Source of the DNA: Bradyrhizobium betae
GTDB taxonomy: Bacteria > Pseudomonadota > Alphaproteobacteria > Rhizobiales > Xanthobacteraceae
Length of the DNA stretch: 64,000 bases
NCBI RefSeq assembly: GCF_004123905.1
Contig: NZ_MZXW01000013.1
Coordinates: 62,001 to 126,000 of the forward strand
Reading direction: 5' to 3'
Shown here: positions 44,641 to 54,310 of the stretch, one piece after another
How positions within the stretch are numbered: the stretch's first letter is position 1
How the letters are laid out: each line of letters starts with the position of its first letter
Program-made: the position numbers and the translations under genes
Notes under the pieces: model-generated
Databases searched by the model: none
Seen by the model: only the letters and a program-made list of their open reading frames with translations
What the model was told of the DNA's origin: nothing

Positions 44641-46146
44641 ATGACACGTATCGCCGTCGGCGGCTTCCTGCACGAGACCAATACCTTCGCTCCGACGAAG
44701 GCGACATTTGCGGACTTCCAGCATGGCGGCGGCTGGCCGGCGATGACGCAAGGTGTCGACGTGCTGAAGGTGATGCGACGCATCAATGTCGGCCTCGCCG
44801 GCTTCGTCGACAGCGCTGAAGCCAACGGCTGGGAACTCGTTCCGACCATTGCCTGCGGCGCAAGTCCCTCGGCGCACGTCACCAAGGACGCCTTCGAGCG
44901 CATCGTGAAGGTGATGGTGGAGGGCATCAAAGCCGCCGGCCCGATCGATGCGGTCTATCTCGATTTGCACGGCGCGATGGTGACCGAACATCTCGACGAC
45001 GGCGAAGGCGAGATTCTGGCGCGCGTGCGCCGCGTCATCGGCAAGGACGTTCCGCTGGTCGCGAGCCTCGACCTGCACGCCAACGTCACGCCCGAGATGA
45101 TGGAACATGCGGACGCGCTGATCGCCTACCGCACTTATCCACATGTCGACATGGCCGAGACCGGCCGCGCCTCAGCGCGCCACCTCGCTTTGCTGCTGAA
45201 GACCAAGCAGCGCTTCGCAAAGTCGTTCCGCCAATTGCCTTTCCTGATCGCGATCAGCTGGCAATGCACCAACGACTATCCCACCAAAGGCATCTACGAA
45301 AGGCTCGCCGCTCTCGAAAGCGATGGGGTTCCGACTTTGTCCTTCGCGCCCGGCTTCCCCGCCGCCGATTTCCGCGACTGCGGCCCGAGCGTGTTCGCCT
45401 ATGGCAAGACGCAAGCCGACGCCGACCGCGCGGCCGACGCAATCGTCAAGCTGATCGAAAGCCATGAGGACGATTTCGACGGCAAGATCTGGACGCCCGA
45501 CGACGGCGTGCGCCATGCCATGGAACTCTCGAAGAACGCCAGCAAGCCGATCATCATCGCCGACACCCAGGACAATCCCGGTGCCGGCGGCGATTCCGAC
45601 ACGACAGGGATGCTGCGCGCGCTGGTGCGCAACAAGGCGAGCGCTGCGACCGGCGCGATCTACGATCCGGAATCGGCCAAGGCCGCGCATGCGGCCGGCA
45701 TCGGCGCCACCGTGACGCTGTCGCTCGGCGGCAAGTCCGGCGTTCCCGGCGACGAGCCCTATCGCGAGACCTTTGTGGTCGAAAAACTCTCCGACGGCCG
45801 CTTCATCGCGTCCGGCCCCTATTACGGCGGCCGCGAGATGGAGATGGGCCCCTCCGCCTGCCTGCGCATCGGCGACGTCCGAATCGTCGTCTCCTCGCAC
45901 AAGGCGCAGCTCGCCGACCAGGCGATGTACCGCTATGTCGGCATCGAGCCGACCACTGAGAAAATTCTGGTCAACAAGAGCTCCGTGCATTTCCGCGCCG
46001 ATTTCGAGCCGATCGCGGAAAAGCTGATGATCTGCGCCGCGCCCGGCGCGATGCCGGCCGACACTGCCACACTGCCCTGGACGCGCCTGCGCCCGGGCAT
46101 CCGCATCAAGCCGAACGGCCCCGCCTTCACTCCCTCCTCACGCTAA
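44641..46146 (+). CDS. M81 family metallopeptidase (MlrC-like)
   Basis: The 501-residue product starts at ATG 44641 (a TTG just before it is an unlikely start). It carries the M81 N-terminal motif RIAVGGFLHETNTFAPTKAT, the metal-binding segments YLDLHGAMVTEHLDDGEGEI and ASLDLHANVTPEMMEHADAL, and the MlrC C-terminal domain with IADTQDNPGAGGDSDTTGML. MlrC finishes microcystin breakdown by hydrolysing linear peptides; most homologues in soil bacteria act on unknown peptides or amides. Next to peptide transport genes, a peptidase role is reasonable. The metal ligands (Asp/His in HETN, DLHGAMVTE and DLHAN) look intact. Confidence 0.92.
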   Translation: MTRIAVGGFLHETNTFAPTKATFADFQHGGGWPAMTQGVDVLKVMRRINVGLAGFVDSAEANGWELVPTIACGASPSAHVTKDAFERIVKVMVEGIKAAGPIDAVYLDLHGAMVTEHLDDGEGEILARVRRVIGKDVPLVASLDLHANVTPEMMEHADALIAYRTYPHVDMAETGRASARHLALLLKTKQRFAKSFRQLPFLIAISWQCTNDYPTKGIYERLAALESDGVPTLSFAPGFPAADFRDCGPSVFAYGKTQADADRAADAIVKLIESHEDDFDGKIWTPDDGVRHAMELSKNASKPIIIADTQDNPGAGGDSDTTGMLRALVRNKASAATGAIYDPESAKAAHAAGIGATVTLSLGGKSGVPGDEPYRETFVVEKLSDGRFIASGPYYGGREMEMGPSACLRIGDVRIVVSSHKAQLADQAMYRYVGIEPTTEKILVNKSSVHFRADFEPIAEKLMICAAPGAMPADTATLPWTRLRPGIRIKPNGPAFTPSSR

Positions 46147-46159
46147 CCGGACAGGATAC

Positions 46160-47323
46160 ATGCCCACGATCGAACGCATCGACGGCTTTGCCGACGAACT
46201 CACCGCCATCCGCCGCGACCTCCACGCCCATCCCGAGATCGGCTTCGAGGAAGTGCGCACCTCCGGCATCGTCGCCGACAAGCTGAAGAGCTGGGGCATC
46301 GAGGTGCATCGCGGGCTCGGCGGCACCGGCGTGATCGGCGTCATCAAGGGCAAGGGTTCGAGCGGCAAGCGCATCGGCCTTCGCGCCGACATGGACGCGC
46401 TGCCGATGGAAGAGAACACCAATCTGAAATGGAGCTCGAAGATTCCGGGCCGCTTCCACGGCTGCGGCCATGACGGCCACACCACCATGCTGCTCGGCAC
46501 CGCGCGCTACCTCGCCGAGACCAGGAATTTCGATGGCACCGTGCATTTGATCTTCCAGCCGGCCGAGGAAGGCCTCGGCGGCGCGCGCGCGATGATCAAG
46601 GATGGCCTGTTCGAGAAGTTTCCCTGCGACGAGCTTTATGGTCTTCACAACGCCCCCGACCTCAATCACGGCGAGATCGCGATCCTGCCCGGCCCGGCGA
46701 TGGCCAGCGCCGACTTCTTCGACCTCCGCATCACCGGCTACGGCGCGCATGGCGCGATGCCCGAACGCTCCAAGGACGCGGTGATCATCGCGACCACGCT
46801 GGCGCAGGCGATCCAGACCATCGTCAGCCGCAACGTCGAGCCGCTGCAGGCCGCCGTCATCTCGATCACCCAGATCCACGCCGGTTCCGCCTACAACGTC
46901 ATTCCCGGCGACGCGCATCTGTGCGGCACTATCCGCACCTTCTCGAAAGAAGTCCGCACCCTGATCGCCGAACGCATCCGCACCATCTGCGCCGGCATCG
47001 CGAGCGCCTATCAGTGCGTGATCGACGTCGACATCCGCGACACCTTCGACGTGCTGGTGAACCAGGTCGAGCAGTCCAAGGTGGTCGAGGAGGTCGCGCG
47101 CACCGTCGTCAACCCTGCCAACGTGATTACGCGCGCCCAGCCGAAGATGGGCAGCGAGGATTTCGCCGACATGCTGCAAACCATTCCCGGCGCCTATTTC
47201 TGGGTCGGCCACGACGGCTCGGTGCCCGTGCACAATCCGGGCTTCGTGCTCGACGACAAGATCCTGCCGATCGGCGCCAGCATGTTCGCCCGCATCATCG
47301 AAACCCGCATGCCGGTGGGCTAG
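46160..47323 (+). CDS. M20 family amidohydrolase (hippurate hydrolase / N-acyl-amino-acid amidohydrolase type)
   Basis: The 387-residue product has the metal-ligand motifs RRDLHAHPEIGFEE, GRFHGCGHDGHTTMLLGTAR (Cys and two His), FQPAEEGLGGARAMI (catalytic Glu pair), YGLHNAPDLNHGEI and the C-terminal PKMGSEDFADML and GSVPVHNPGFVLDD. It belongs to the amidohydrolase branch that releases free amino acids from N-acyl forms. The gene follows the M81 gene by 13 bases and is followed by an amidase start two bases after its own stop, so all three are co-transcribed. Confidence 0.93.
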   Translation: MPTIERIDGFADELTAIRRDLHAHPEIGFEEVRTSGIVADKLKSWGIEVHRGLGGTGVIGVIKGKGSSGKRIGLRADMDALPMEENTNLKWSSKIPGRFHGCGHDGHTTMLLGTARYLAETRNFDGTVHLIFQPAEEGLGGARAMIKDGLFEKFPCDELYGLHNAPDLNHGEIAILPGPAMASADFFDLRITGYGAHGAMPERSKDAVIIATTLAQAIQTIVSRNVEPLQAAVISITQIHAGSAYNVIPGDAHLCGTIRTFSKEVRTLIAERIRTICAGIASAYQCVIDVDIRDTFDVLVNQVEQSKVVEEVARTVVNPANVITRAQPKMGSEDFADMLQTIPGAYFWVGHDGSVPVHNPGFVLDDKILPIGASMFARIIETRMPVG

Positions 47324-47325
47324 CG

Positions 47326-48747
47326 ATGCAGAAAAAGAGCGTCGAAGAGGCGGTCACCTCGCTACACGATCTCTCCGCGGTCGATCTGATCGCGGGCTAT
47401 CGGGCAAAACAGTTCTCGCCGAGCGAGGTGCTGGAGGATTTGCTCGCGCATGTCGCTGCGTGGGAACCGCATCTGAAGGCGCTCTATGCATTCGATCCCG
47501 ACAGCGCGCGCGAGGCCGCCAAGGCCTCGACCGCGCGCTGGTCCGGGGGCGAACCCTCTGGCGCGCTCGACGGCGTGCCCGTCACGGTGAAGGACAACAT
47601 CGCGACCAAGGGCGTGCCGGTGCCGCTCGGCGCGGCGAGCGTGAAGCTCGTGCCCGCCGAGAAGGACGCCCCGCCCGCTGCGCGTTTGCGCGAGGCCGGT
47701 GCGATCATCTTCGCAAAAACCACCATGCCTGATTACGGCATGCTGTCCTCGGGTCTCTCCAGCTTCCACGCGCTCGCGCGCAATCCCTGGGATCTCTCCA
47801 AGAATCCCGGCGGCTCCAGCGCGGGCGCTGGCGCTGCGGCCGCGGCCGGCTATGGGCCGCTGCATCTCGGCACCGATATCGGCGGCTCGGTGCGCCTGCC
47901 CGCCGGCTGGTGCGGTCTCGTCGGCCTGAAGCCGAGCTTTGGCCGCGTGCCGATCGATCCCGTCTATGTCGGCCGCGTCGCAGGTCCCATGACCCGCACG
48001 GTCGACGATTGCGCGCTGATGATGAGCGTGATCGCAAAGCCCGACCGGCGCGACGGCATGAGCCTGCCCGCCGAACCGCTCAACTGGAAGGGGCTGGAAA
48101 AGTCGCCGCGTAAACTCCGCATCGGCCTGATGCTCGATGCGGGCGTCGGCCTGCCCGCGGAAAGGCCCGTCCGTGACGTCGCAGTGAAAGCCGCAAAGGC
48201 GTTCGAATCCGCGGGTAGCGTCGTCATCGAAGTCGACGGCATTTTGACGCGCGACATGCTCGATGGCCTTGATAATTTCTGGCGCGCGCGGATGTGGGAC
48301 GATCTGTCGAAGCTGAATCCGGCCGAGCAGGAAAAGGTGCTGCCTTATATCTTTAGATGGGGCGAGTCCGGCGCAAAACTGTCGGGCGTCGACGTGATCC
48401 GCGGCTTCAACCAGACCATGGCGATCCGCAACGCTGCGGCAAAGCTGTTCTGTGAGCTCGACTATGTGATCTCGCCGACCGCGCCGAACGTAAACTATCC
48501 GGCAGAGTGGGCCTCGCCCACGAACGATCCGATGAGACCGTTCGAGCACATCTGCTATACCGTGCCGTGGAATATGTCGGAGAACCCCGCCGTCTCTCTC
48601 AATGGCGGCTTCGACGATAAGGGCTTTCCCATCGGCGTGCAGATCGTCGGCCGCCGCTTCGACGATATCGGCGTGCTCGGCATGGCCAAGGCGTTCGAGG
48701 GCCTGCGCGGACCGCAGAAGCCCTGGCCGAAGCCGCCGGCGAAGTAG
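47326..48747 (+). CDS. amidase (amidase signature family)
   Basis: From ATG 47326 (MQKKSVEEAVTSLHDLSAVD) the product has 473 residues. The Ser-cisSer-Lys triad is visible: Lys in GVPVTVKDNIATKGVPV, cis-Ser in NPGGSSAGAGAAAAAGYG and the nucleophile Ser in GTDIGGSVRLPAGWCGLVGL. Length and motifs fit aliphatic or aryl amide hydrolases and not the GatA subunit, since no gatB/gatC is adjacent. The reaction yields a carboxylate and ammonia. It probably works with the preceding hydrolases on imported amides. Confidence 0.92.
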   Translation: MQKKSVEEAVTSLHDLSAVDLIAGYRAKQFSPSEVLEDLLAHVAAWEPHLKALYAFDPDSAREAAKASTARWSGGEPSGALDGVPVTVKDNIATKGVPVPLGAASVKLVPAEKDAPPAARLREAGAIIFAKTTMPDYGMLSSGLSSFHALARNPWDLSKNPGGSSAGAGAAAAAGYGPLHLGTDIGGSVRLPAGWCGLVGLKPSFGRVPIDPVYVGRVAGPMTRTVDDCALMMSVIAKPDRRDGMSLPAEPLNWKGLEKSPRKLRIGLMLDAGVGLPAERPVRDVAVKAAKAFESAGSVVIEVDGILTRDMLDGLDNFWRARMWDDLSKLNPAEQEKVLPYIFRWGESGAKLSGVDVIRGFNQTMAIRNAAAKLFCELDYVISPTAPNVNYPAEWASPTNDPMRPFEHICYTVPWNMSENPAVSLNGGFDDKGFPIGVQIVGRRFDDIGVLGMAKAFEGLRGPQKPWPKPPAK

Positions 48748-48851
48748 CTGCGCTCCGTCATGGCCGCATGCCCAGTCCGCGCAAGACGGACGGCGCCGAC
48801 CATGCATCTCGTCTCATCGAGACAGAATTCAAGACAGGGAAGGAAACCACC

Positions 48852-49742
<891 letters not shown>

Positions 49743-49749
49743 GGCTCTC

Positions 49750-49841
49750 GTAGGGTGGGCAAAGGCGCTCTTGCGCCGTGCCCACCACCTATTAGCGACC
49801 AAATCCAGAATGGTGGGCACGCTTCGCTTTGCCCACCCTAC
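49750..49841. repeat. intergenic palindrome family E
   Basis: GTAGGGTGGGCAAAG (49750-49764) and CTTTGCCCACCCTAC (49827-49841) are perfect 15-base inverted repeats. The inner sequence has further matches (GGCGCTCTTGCGCC, and GTGCCCACCA facing TGGTGGGCAC). It occupies the gap between convergent genes. This gtagggtgggcaaag element is a repeat I recognise as common in Bradyrhizobium. Confidence 0.85.
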
Positions 49842-49848
49842 GGCACCG

Positions 49849-50823
49849 TCACTCCATCACGAGCGCCACGCGGCCGATCGCCTTGCGGTCGAGCAACAAT
49901 CGCATCGCCTTCGCATAGTCTTCCAGCGGCAATCGGTGCGAAATGTTGGGACGCAGCTTGCCCTCCTCCGCCCATTGCAGCAGCGCCTTCAGGCGCACCT
50001 CACCGAGCGCGGGATTTTTCCGCACGGCTTCCCCCGCGCGCACGCCCAGCACGCTGGCGCCCTTGATCAGCAGAAGGTTTGTCTTCGCCGAGCCGATGCC
50101 GCCCGTAAAACCGATCACCAGTAGCCGCGCGCCCCAGGCGATGCAGCGCATCGAGTTCTCGAACACCTCGCCTCCAACAGGATCGAACACCACGTCGGCG
50201 CCGCGGCCGTCGGTGATGCGCTTGACGGCATCGCGAAACGGCTCGCGGTCGTAGCGGATGAGATGATCGGCGCCGCGTGATTTCGCGATCGCAAGCTTTT
50301 CGTCGCTGGAGGCGGTCGCGATCACGGTCGCGCCGAGCATCTTGCCGATCTCGACAGCGGCAAGCCCAACGCCACCGCCGGCGCCGTGCACCAGCAGCAC
50401 CTCGCCCGGCTCGACCCGGCCGCGATCGATCAGCGCGTGATAGGCGGTGCCGTGGCCGGCGAGATAGGTTGCGGCTTCCGCGTAGTCGAAGGTCGAGGGC
50501 ATGGGCGTGAGCTGCGATGGCGTCACCACGGCTTCGTCCGTGAATGCGCCGTGGCGCATCTTGACGATGACCTTGTCGCCGACAGCGACTCCCCTCGCCT
50601 CGCCGACCTCGGTGACATCACCAGCGGCTTCCATACCCGGCGTGAACGGCAGCTCAGGCTTGAGCTGATACTCACCCGCTGCCATCAGCACATCAGGAAA
50701 GTTCAACCCGGCCGCGCGGATCGCGACGCGCACCTCGCCCGGTTTGAGGGGGCGCGACGGAAACTCCTCCAGCCGCAGCGTTTCGGGTGCGCCGAGTTCG
50801 CGGCAGACGACAGCGCGCACCAT
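49849..50823 (-). CDS. NADPH:quinone oxidoreductase (zinc-independent MDR family)
   Basis: The 324-residue medium-chain dehydrogenase/reductase has the GroES-like N-terminus (MVRAVVCRELGAPETLRLEE, AAGLNFPDVLMAAGEYQLKP). The Rossmann motif is VLLVHGAGGGVGLAAVEIGK, with nucleotide-specificity loop TASSDEKLAIAKSRGAD. The catalytic and structural zinc cysteines of alcohol dehydrogenases are absent, so it belongs to the quinone oxidoreductase group (qor-like). One base of its ATG is shared with the stop of the upstream DsbA-family gene (TGATG), so the two are coupled. Confidence 0.9.
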   Translation of the reverse strand: MVRAVVCRELGAPETLRLEEFPSRPLKPGEVRVAIRAAGLNFPDVLMAAGEYQLKPELPFTPGMEAAGDVTEVGEARGVAVGDKVIVKMRHGAFTDEAVVTPSQLTPMPSTFDYAEAATYLAGHGTAYHALIDRGRVEPGEVLLVHGAGGGVGLAAVEIGKMLGATVIATASSDEKLAIAKSRGADHLIRYDREPFRDAVKRITDGRGADVVFDPVGGEVFENSMRCIAWGARLLVIGFTGGIGSAKTNLLLIKGASVLGVRAGEAVRKNPALGEVRLKALLQWAEEGKLRPNISHRLPLEDYAKAMRLLLDRKAIGRVALVME

Positions 50824-51431
50824 CAGGCCGCGCTCGCCTTGCTGCGCTTGAGCGCCTCGCGGATCAGCGGCAGGCGGTCATTGCCGAAGTACATGTCGGT
50901 CTTGTTGACGAAGATCGTCGGCGAACCAAAGCCGCCGCGCGCGACGACCTCTTCGGTGTTGGCCTTGAGCTGATCCTTGATCCCCTGCTCTGCGATGCCG
51001 GCGAAGAATTTCTGCTCGTCAACGCCGACCTTCTTGCAAATCTCGGCCAGCACCGCGTCCTGCGAGATGTCCTTGTCGCCGCCCCAATAGGCCTCGAACA
51101 CCGCGGTCGCGAACGGCACCATGTCTTTGCCCAACCAGATGCAGCCGCGCATGGCCTTGACACTGTTCACCGGAAACACCGTCGGCGGCATCTTGATCGA
51201 GAGCCCTGCCGAGCGCGCCCAGTCGGCGAGGTCCTTCTTCATGTAGCGCGCTTTGAGCGGCACCGGTGTCTCGCGCTGGGCGTAGACGCTCGGATTGACC
51301 GTATTGAAGATGCCGCCGACCAGGATCGGCCGCCAGCTGATCTCGGCGCCGAGCTCTTTTGCGAGCGGCTGGATGTTGTGGAAGGCGAGATAGGTCCAGG
51401 GGCTGGAGCAGTCGAAGAAGAATTCGATCAT
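50823..51431 (-). CDS. DsbA-family / 2-hydroxychromene-2-carboxylate isomerase-like protein
   Basis: The product has 202 residues from ATG 51431 (AAGGAAAC upstream). It is a thioredoxin-fold protein with a helical insertion, opening MIEFFFDCSSPWTYLAFHNI. The active-site position is CSSPW, not CxxC, which indicates a glutathione-dependent isomerase of the kappa/HCCA type and not a disulfide oxidase. The C-terminal block GGFGSPTIFVNKTDMYFGND is the conserved GxxGxPTxFV region. HCCA isomerases act in naphthalene breakdown; here the function is open. It is translated together with the oxidoreductase downstream. Confidence 0.88.
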   Translation of the reverse strand: MIEFFFDCSSPWTYLAFHNIQPLAKELGAEISWRPILVGGIFNTVNPSVYAQRETPVPLKARYMKKDLADWARSAGLSIKMPPTVFPVNSVKAMRGCIWLGKDMVPFATAVFEAYWGGDKDISQDAVLAEICKKVGVDEQKFFAGIAEQGIKDQLKANTEEVVARGGFGSPTIFVNKTDMYFGNDRLPLIREALKRSKASAA

Positions 51432-51470
51432 GGCGTTTCCTTGTATCTTGTTTATCTCGCTCTCACCTCC

Positions 51471-51586
51471 GTCATTGCGACCGCAGCGAAGCAATCCAGA
51501 ATCTTTCCGCGGACACACTTCTGGATTACTTCGTCGCATCAATGCAAAATTGCTACGCAATTTTGTCACGAGCTCCTCGCAATGAC
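51471..51586. repeat. intergenic palindrome family A, diverged copy with a nested palindrome
   Basis: The outer arms begin GTCATTGCGA and end TCGCAATGAC. The left arm matches family A at 11926 (CAGCGAAGCAATCCAGAATC), but the right arm is interrupted by a short perfect palindrome, CAAAATTGC-TAC-GCAATTTTG (51545-51565), plus about 20 other bases. Confidence 0.75.
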
Positions 51587-51602
51587 GGGGAGAGAGCGGT
51601 GC

Positions 51603-52304
51603 CTACGTCTTTCCCAACACTTCCTTGGCCCTCTGGCCGAACATGATCTTGCGTGATTCTTCGTCGAACGGCTCTTTCACGAACTTTCCGATCGCAAGCC
51701 CCGCCTGCACCTGCGGCCTCGCCCGCACCTCGGCGTACCAGCGTTTTACGTTCGGATAGTCGTCGAGGGTAAAGCCCTGCGCCTTGTGGGTCATGGTCCA
51801 GGGGAAGCAGGCGATGTCGGCGATGGAATAGTCGCCGGCGACATAGGCGCCGGTCTTTGCGAGCTGGCGGTCGAGCACGCCATAGAGCCGCGCGGCCTCG
51901 TCGCGGTAGCGCTCGATCGCATAGGGAATCTTTTCCGCCGCATAGAGCGAGAAATGGCCGTGCTGGCCGAGCATGGGACCAAGGCCTCCCATCTGCCACA
52001 TCACCCATTGGATGGTGGTGGAGCGGCCGCGCAGATCCGCCGGCAGGAAGCGGCCGGTCTTCTCCGCGAGATAGATCAGGATCGCGCCTGTCTCGAAGGC
52101 CGAGAACGGTTCGCCGCCATCGGCGGGATCGTGATCGACGATCGCGGGAATGCGGTTGTTCGGGGAGATCGCCAGAAACTCAGGCGCAAACTGCTCGCCG
52201 GAACGGATATTGACGGGCTTCACCGTGTAGGGCAGCCCAAGCTCCTCCAGCATGATCGAGATTTTCCAGCCGTTCGGCGTCGGCGCATAATGGAGATCGA
52301 TCAT
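51603..52304 (-). CDS. glutathione S-transferase family protein (YfcG/Nu-class-like)
   Basis: From ATG 52304 (AAGGAAAGG upstream) the product has 233 residues. The N-terminal thioredoxin-like domain has MIDLHYAPTPNGWKISIMLE; the T/N residues near the start replace the classical Tyr/Ser. The glutathione-binding loop is NNRIPAIVDHDPADGGEP, then SAFETGAILIYLAEKTGRFL. The helical C-domain contains YSIADIACFPWTMTHKAQG. The family includes disulfide-bond reductases such as YfcG. Probably cytosolic and stress-related. It lies divergent from the MetE-like gene. Confidence 0.92.
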   Translation of the reverse strand: MIDLHYAPTPNGWKISIMLEELGLPYTVKPVNIRSGEQFAPEFLAISPNNRIPAIVDHDPADGGEPFSAFETGAILIYLAEKTGRFLPADLRGRSTTIQWVMWQMGGLGPMLGQHGHFSLYAAEKIPYAIERYRDEAARLYGVLDRQLAKTGAYVAGDYSIADIACFPWTMTHKAQGFTLDDYPNVKRWYAEVRARPQVQAGLAIGKFVKEPFDEESRKIMFGQRAKEVLGKT

Positions 52305-52424
52305 GACCTTTCCTTGGGCCTTCCCTGCCATCGCCGTCGGAATAGTGGGCGACTTTTGTTGTTCTGTACCTCGACGTTAAGACATGGCACACAGTGGCGC
52401 AATCACAACCCGCCGGAGGGACCC

Positions 52425-53447
52425 ATGCTGTTTCCAACCACAATCGCCGGCTCCTTGCCGAAGCCGGAATGGCTTGCCGAGCCCAACATGCTCTGGGCGC
52501 CCTGGAAGTCTGGAGGCGACGAGCTTGTCCGCGCCAAGCGCGATGCGACCATGCTTGCCGTAAAAGTCCAGGAGGACGCCGGCATCGACATCGTCACCGA
52601 GGGTGAGCAGGCCCGCCAGCATTTCGTGCACGGCTTTCTCGAGAAGATCGACGGCATCGATTTCGCCCACAAGGTCGAGATGGGCATCCGCAAGGACCGC
52701 TACAAGGCGATGGTGCCGCAGGTGGTCGCGCCGCTCCGGCTTAGGGGACGCGTCCATGCCGACGAGGCGCGCGTCGCGCGCACGCACACCAGGAAGAAGC
52801 TGAAGTTCACCCTGCCCGGCCCGATGACCATCATCGACACCATCTCCGACAGTTACTATGGCGACCGCGTCAAGATGGCCTTTGCCTTCGCCGAGCTGCT
52901 GAACGAGGAAGCCAAGGCGTTGCAGGCCGACGGCGTCGATCTCGTGCAGTTCGACGAGCCAGCCTTCAACGTCTACATGGACGAGGTCAACGACTGGGGC
53001 ATCAAGGCGCTGGAACGCGCCGCGCAAGGGCTGACCTGCGCCACTGCCGTGCACATCTGCTACGGCTACGGCATCAAGGCCAACACCGACTGGAAGGAGA
53101 CGCTCGGCGCGCAATGGCGCCAGTACGAGCAGATTTTCCCGGCGATCGACGCCAGCCCGATCCAGCAGGTCGCGATCGAGTGCCGCAATTCGAAAGTGCC
53201 GCTCGATCTGCTCGCGCTGCTCAAGAACAAGATCGTGCAGGCCGGCGTCATCGACGTTGCCAGTGACGAGGTCGAGACCGCGGAAGACGTCGTCAAGGTG
53301 ATCGACGCGGTGTCGAAGTTCGTGCCCAAGAGCAACATCATCGCCACCACCAATTGCGGCATGGCGCCGATGCGACGCGAGATCGCCGAAGCCAAGCTGA
53401 TGGCGCTCGGCGCCGGCGCCGCGCTGGCGCGGGAGAAGCTGGGATAA
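52425..53447 (+). CDS. short cobalamin-independent methionine synthase-like protein (MetE C-domain)
   Basis: From ATG 52425 (GGAGGGACCC upstream) the product has 340 residues, against about 750 for full MetE; only the C-terminal catalytic barrel is present. The expected zinc ligands are all there: His 210 and Cys 212 (VHICYGYG), Glu 252 (QVAIECRN) and Cys 311 (ATTNCGM). The substrate segments SLPKPEWLAE and VQFDEPAFNVYMDEVN also match. Such core-only proteins occur in archaea and many bacteria and often use a methyl donor other than methyltetrahydrofolate-polyglutamate. The enzyme is likely to make methionine or a related methyl thioether. Confidence 0.88.
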   Translation: MLFPTTIAGSLPKPEWLAEPNMLWAPWKSGGDELVRAKRDATMLAVKVQEDAGIDIVTEGEQARQHFVHGFLEKIDGIDFAHKVEMGIRKDRYKAMVPQVVAPLRLRGRVHADEARVARTHTRKKLKFTLPGPMTIIDTISDSYYGDRVKMAFAFAELLNEEAKALQADGVDLVQFDEPAFNVYMDEVNDWGIKALERAAQGLTCATAVHICYGYGIKANTDWKETLGAQWRQYEQIFPAIDASPIQQVAIECRNSKVPLDLLALLKNKIVQAGVIDVASDEVETAEDVVKVIDAVSKFVPKSNIIATTNCGMAPMRREIAEAKLMALGAGAALAREKLG

Positions 53448-53449
53448 GG

Positions 53450-53680
53450 GTGGTGGTCCGGACGATCCTCGTCGTCGCGACGCTCGCGGCGATCAGCTTG
53501 CCTGCGCACGCGGAGGATCGCTCCGTGCTTCTCAGTTGCAAGGCGATGGTCGAGCGCGCGGAAAAAGATGCCCGCAGCGCAAGCGAGGCCGAGCTGACTC
53601 GCTGCCGCCAGATCATCCGCGAATGGGCCCTGCGCGATGCACGAACGACCGTGGACGAACAGGGGCGGCCGTTGCGTTAG
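53450..53680 (+). CDS. small secreted protein, 76 aa
   Basis: The product starts at GTG 53450, two bases after the MetE-like stop (TAAGGGTGG), and so is probably coupled. A signal peptide (RTILVVATLAAISLPAHAED) is followed by a short helical mature chain with two cysteines (LLSCKAMVERAEKDARSASE and AELTRCRQIIREW). It is a periplasmic hypothetical; the Cys pair may form a disulfide in a helical hairpin. Its last four bases overlap the convergent gene's end. Confidence 0.7.
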   Translation: MVVRTILVVATLAAISLPAHAEDRSVLLSCKAMVERAEKDARSASEAELTRCRQIIREWALRDARTTVDEQGRPLR

Positions 53681-54294
53681 GACAACGCAGTCGGATGGAG
53701 CGTCGGCTGATAGCCGGCGTTGAGCGTGCGCAGCGTCGACGGCGGCGTCAGCAGCGCTGGTTCGCCAAGCTGACGCTCGACCGCGCTATAGCCCAACGGC
53801 GACCACAGCAGCGCCCTGCCCTCCGTAACCAGAAAGCTCTCCTCGCCCTGCTGCACCATGGCGCCGGCGGGAAGCTGGTCGAGCGGCACCAGCAGCGCGT
53901 GCAGCCGCTTCTTGCCGTGATCGAGCCGCTCGTGGTGCAGCACCGTGTCGATGTCGTGCATGCGGACGTCATGCACGCGGTTGCCCTTCTCCCATGCGGC
54001 CCGGAACCGATTGGCGTCGTCCTTGCGGCAGTAGAAGCAGGGACGATGTCCGGCGGCGAGCGCGGTGGCCTCATCCAGGAAGAACAGCTCGGTCCAGCTT
54101 CGCTGCGCCATCACCTCGCGGCGGCGACCGCGGAATTCACAGGTGCAGGTGAGCCAGGCCGGCGACGACCAGCGCTTCCTGAGCAGCGTCTTGGTCGCGG
54201 GATCGTGGATGATGCCGCGGTTGCCGGTGAACATGCCCCGGTGTGGTGTGGCGATGATGTCGCCGGTGGGCGTGACGCGGTTTTGCAGGGGCAT
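53677..54294 (-). CDS. conserved hypothetical protein with Cys motifs
   Basis: The 205-residue product starts MPLQNRVTPTGDIIATPHRG. Strongly patterned blocks: GMFTGNRGIIHDPATKTLLR, WLTCTCEFRGRRREVM, ELFFLDEATALAAGHRPCFY followed by CRKDDANRF, and LVPLDQLPAGAMV. The CTC plus CFYC cysteine groups could bind a metal. I recognise it as a widespread alphaproteobacterial hypothetical of about 200 residues; no function is known to me. It overlaps the end of the small secreted gene by four bases. Confidence 0.82.
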   Translation of the reverse strand: MPLQNRVTPTGDIIATPHRGMFTGNRGIIHDPATKTLLRKRWSSPAWLTCTCEFRGRRREVMAQRSWTELFFLDEATALAAGHRPCFYCRKDDANRFRAAWEKGNRVHDVRMHDIDTVLHHERLDHGKKRLHALLVPLDQLPAGAMVQQGEESFLVTEGRALLWSPLGYSAVERQLGEPALLTPPSTLRTLNAGYQPTLHPTALS

Positions 54295-54310
54295 GGTGTA
54301 GGTCCACTCC

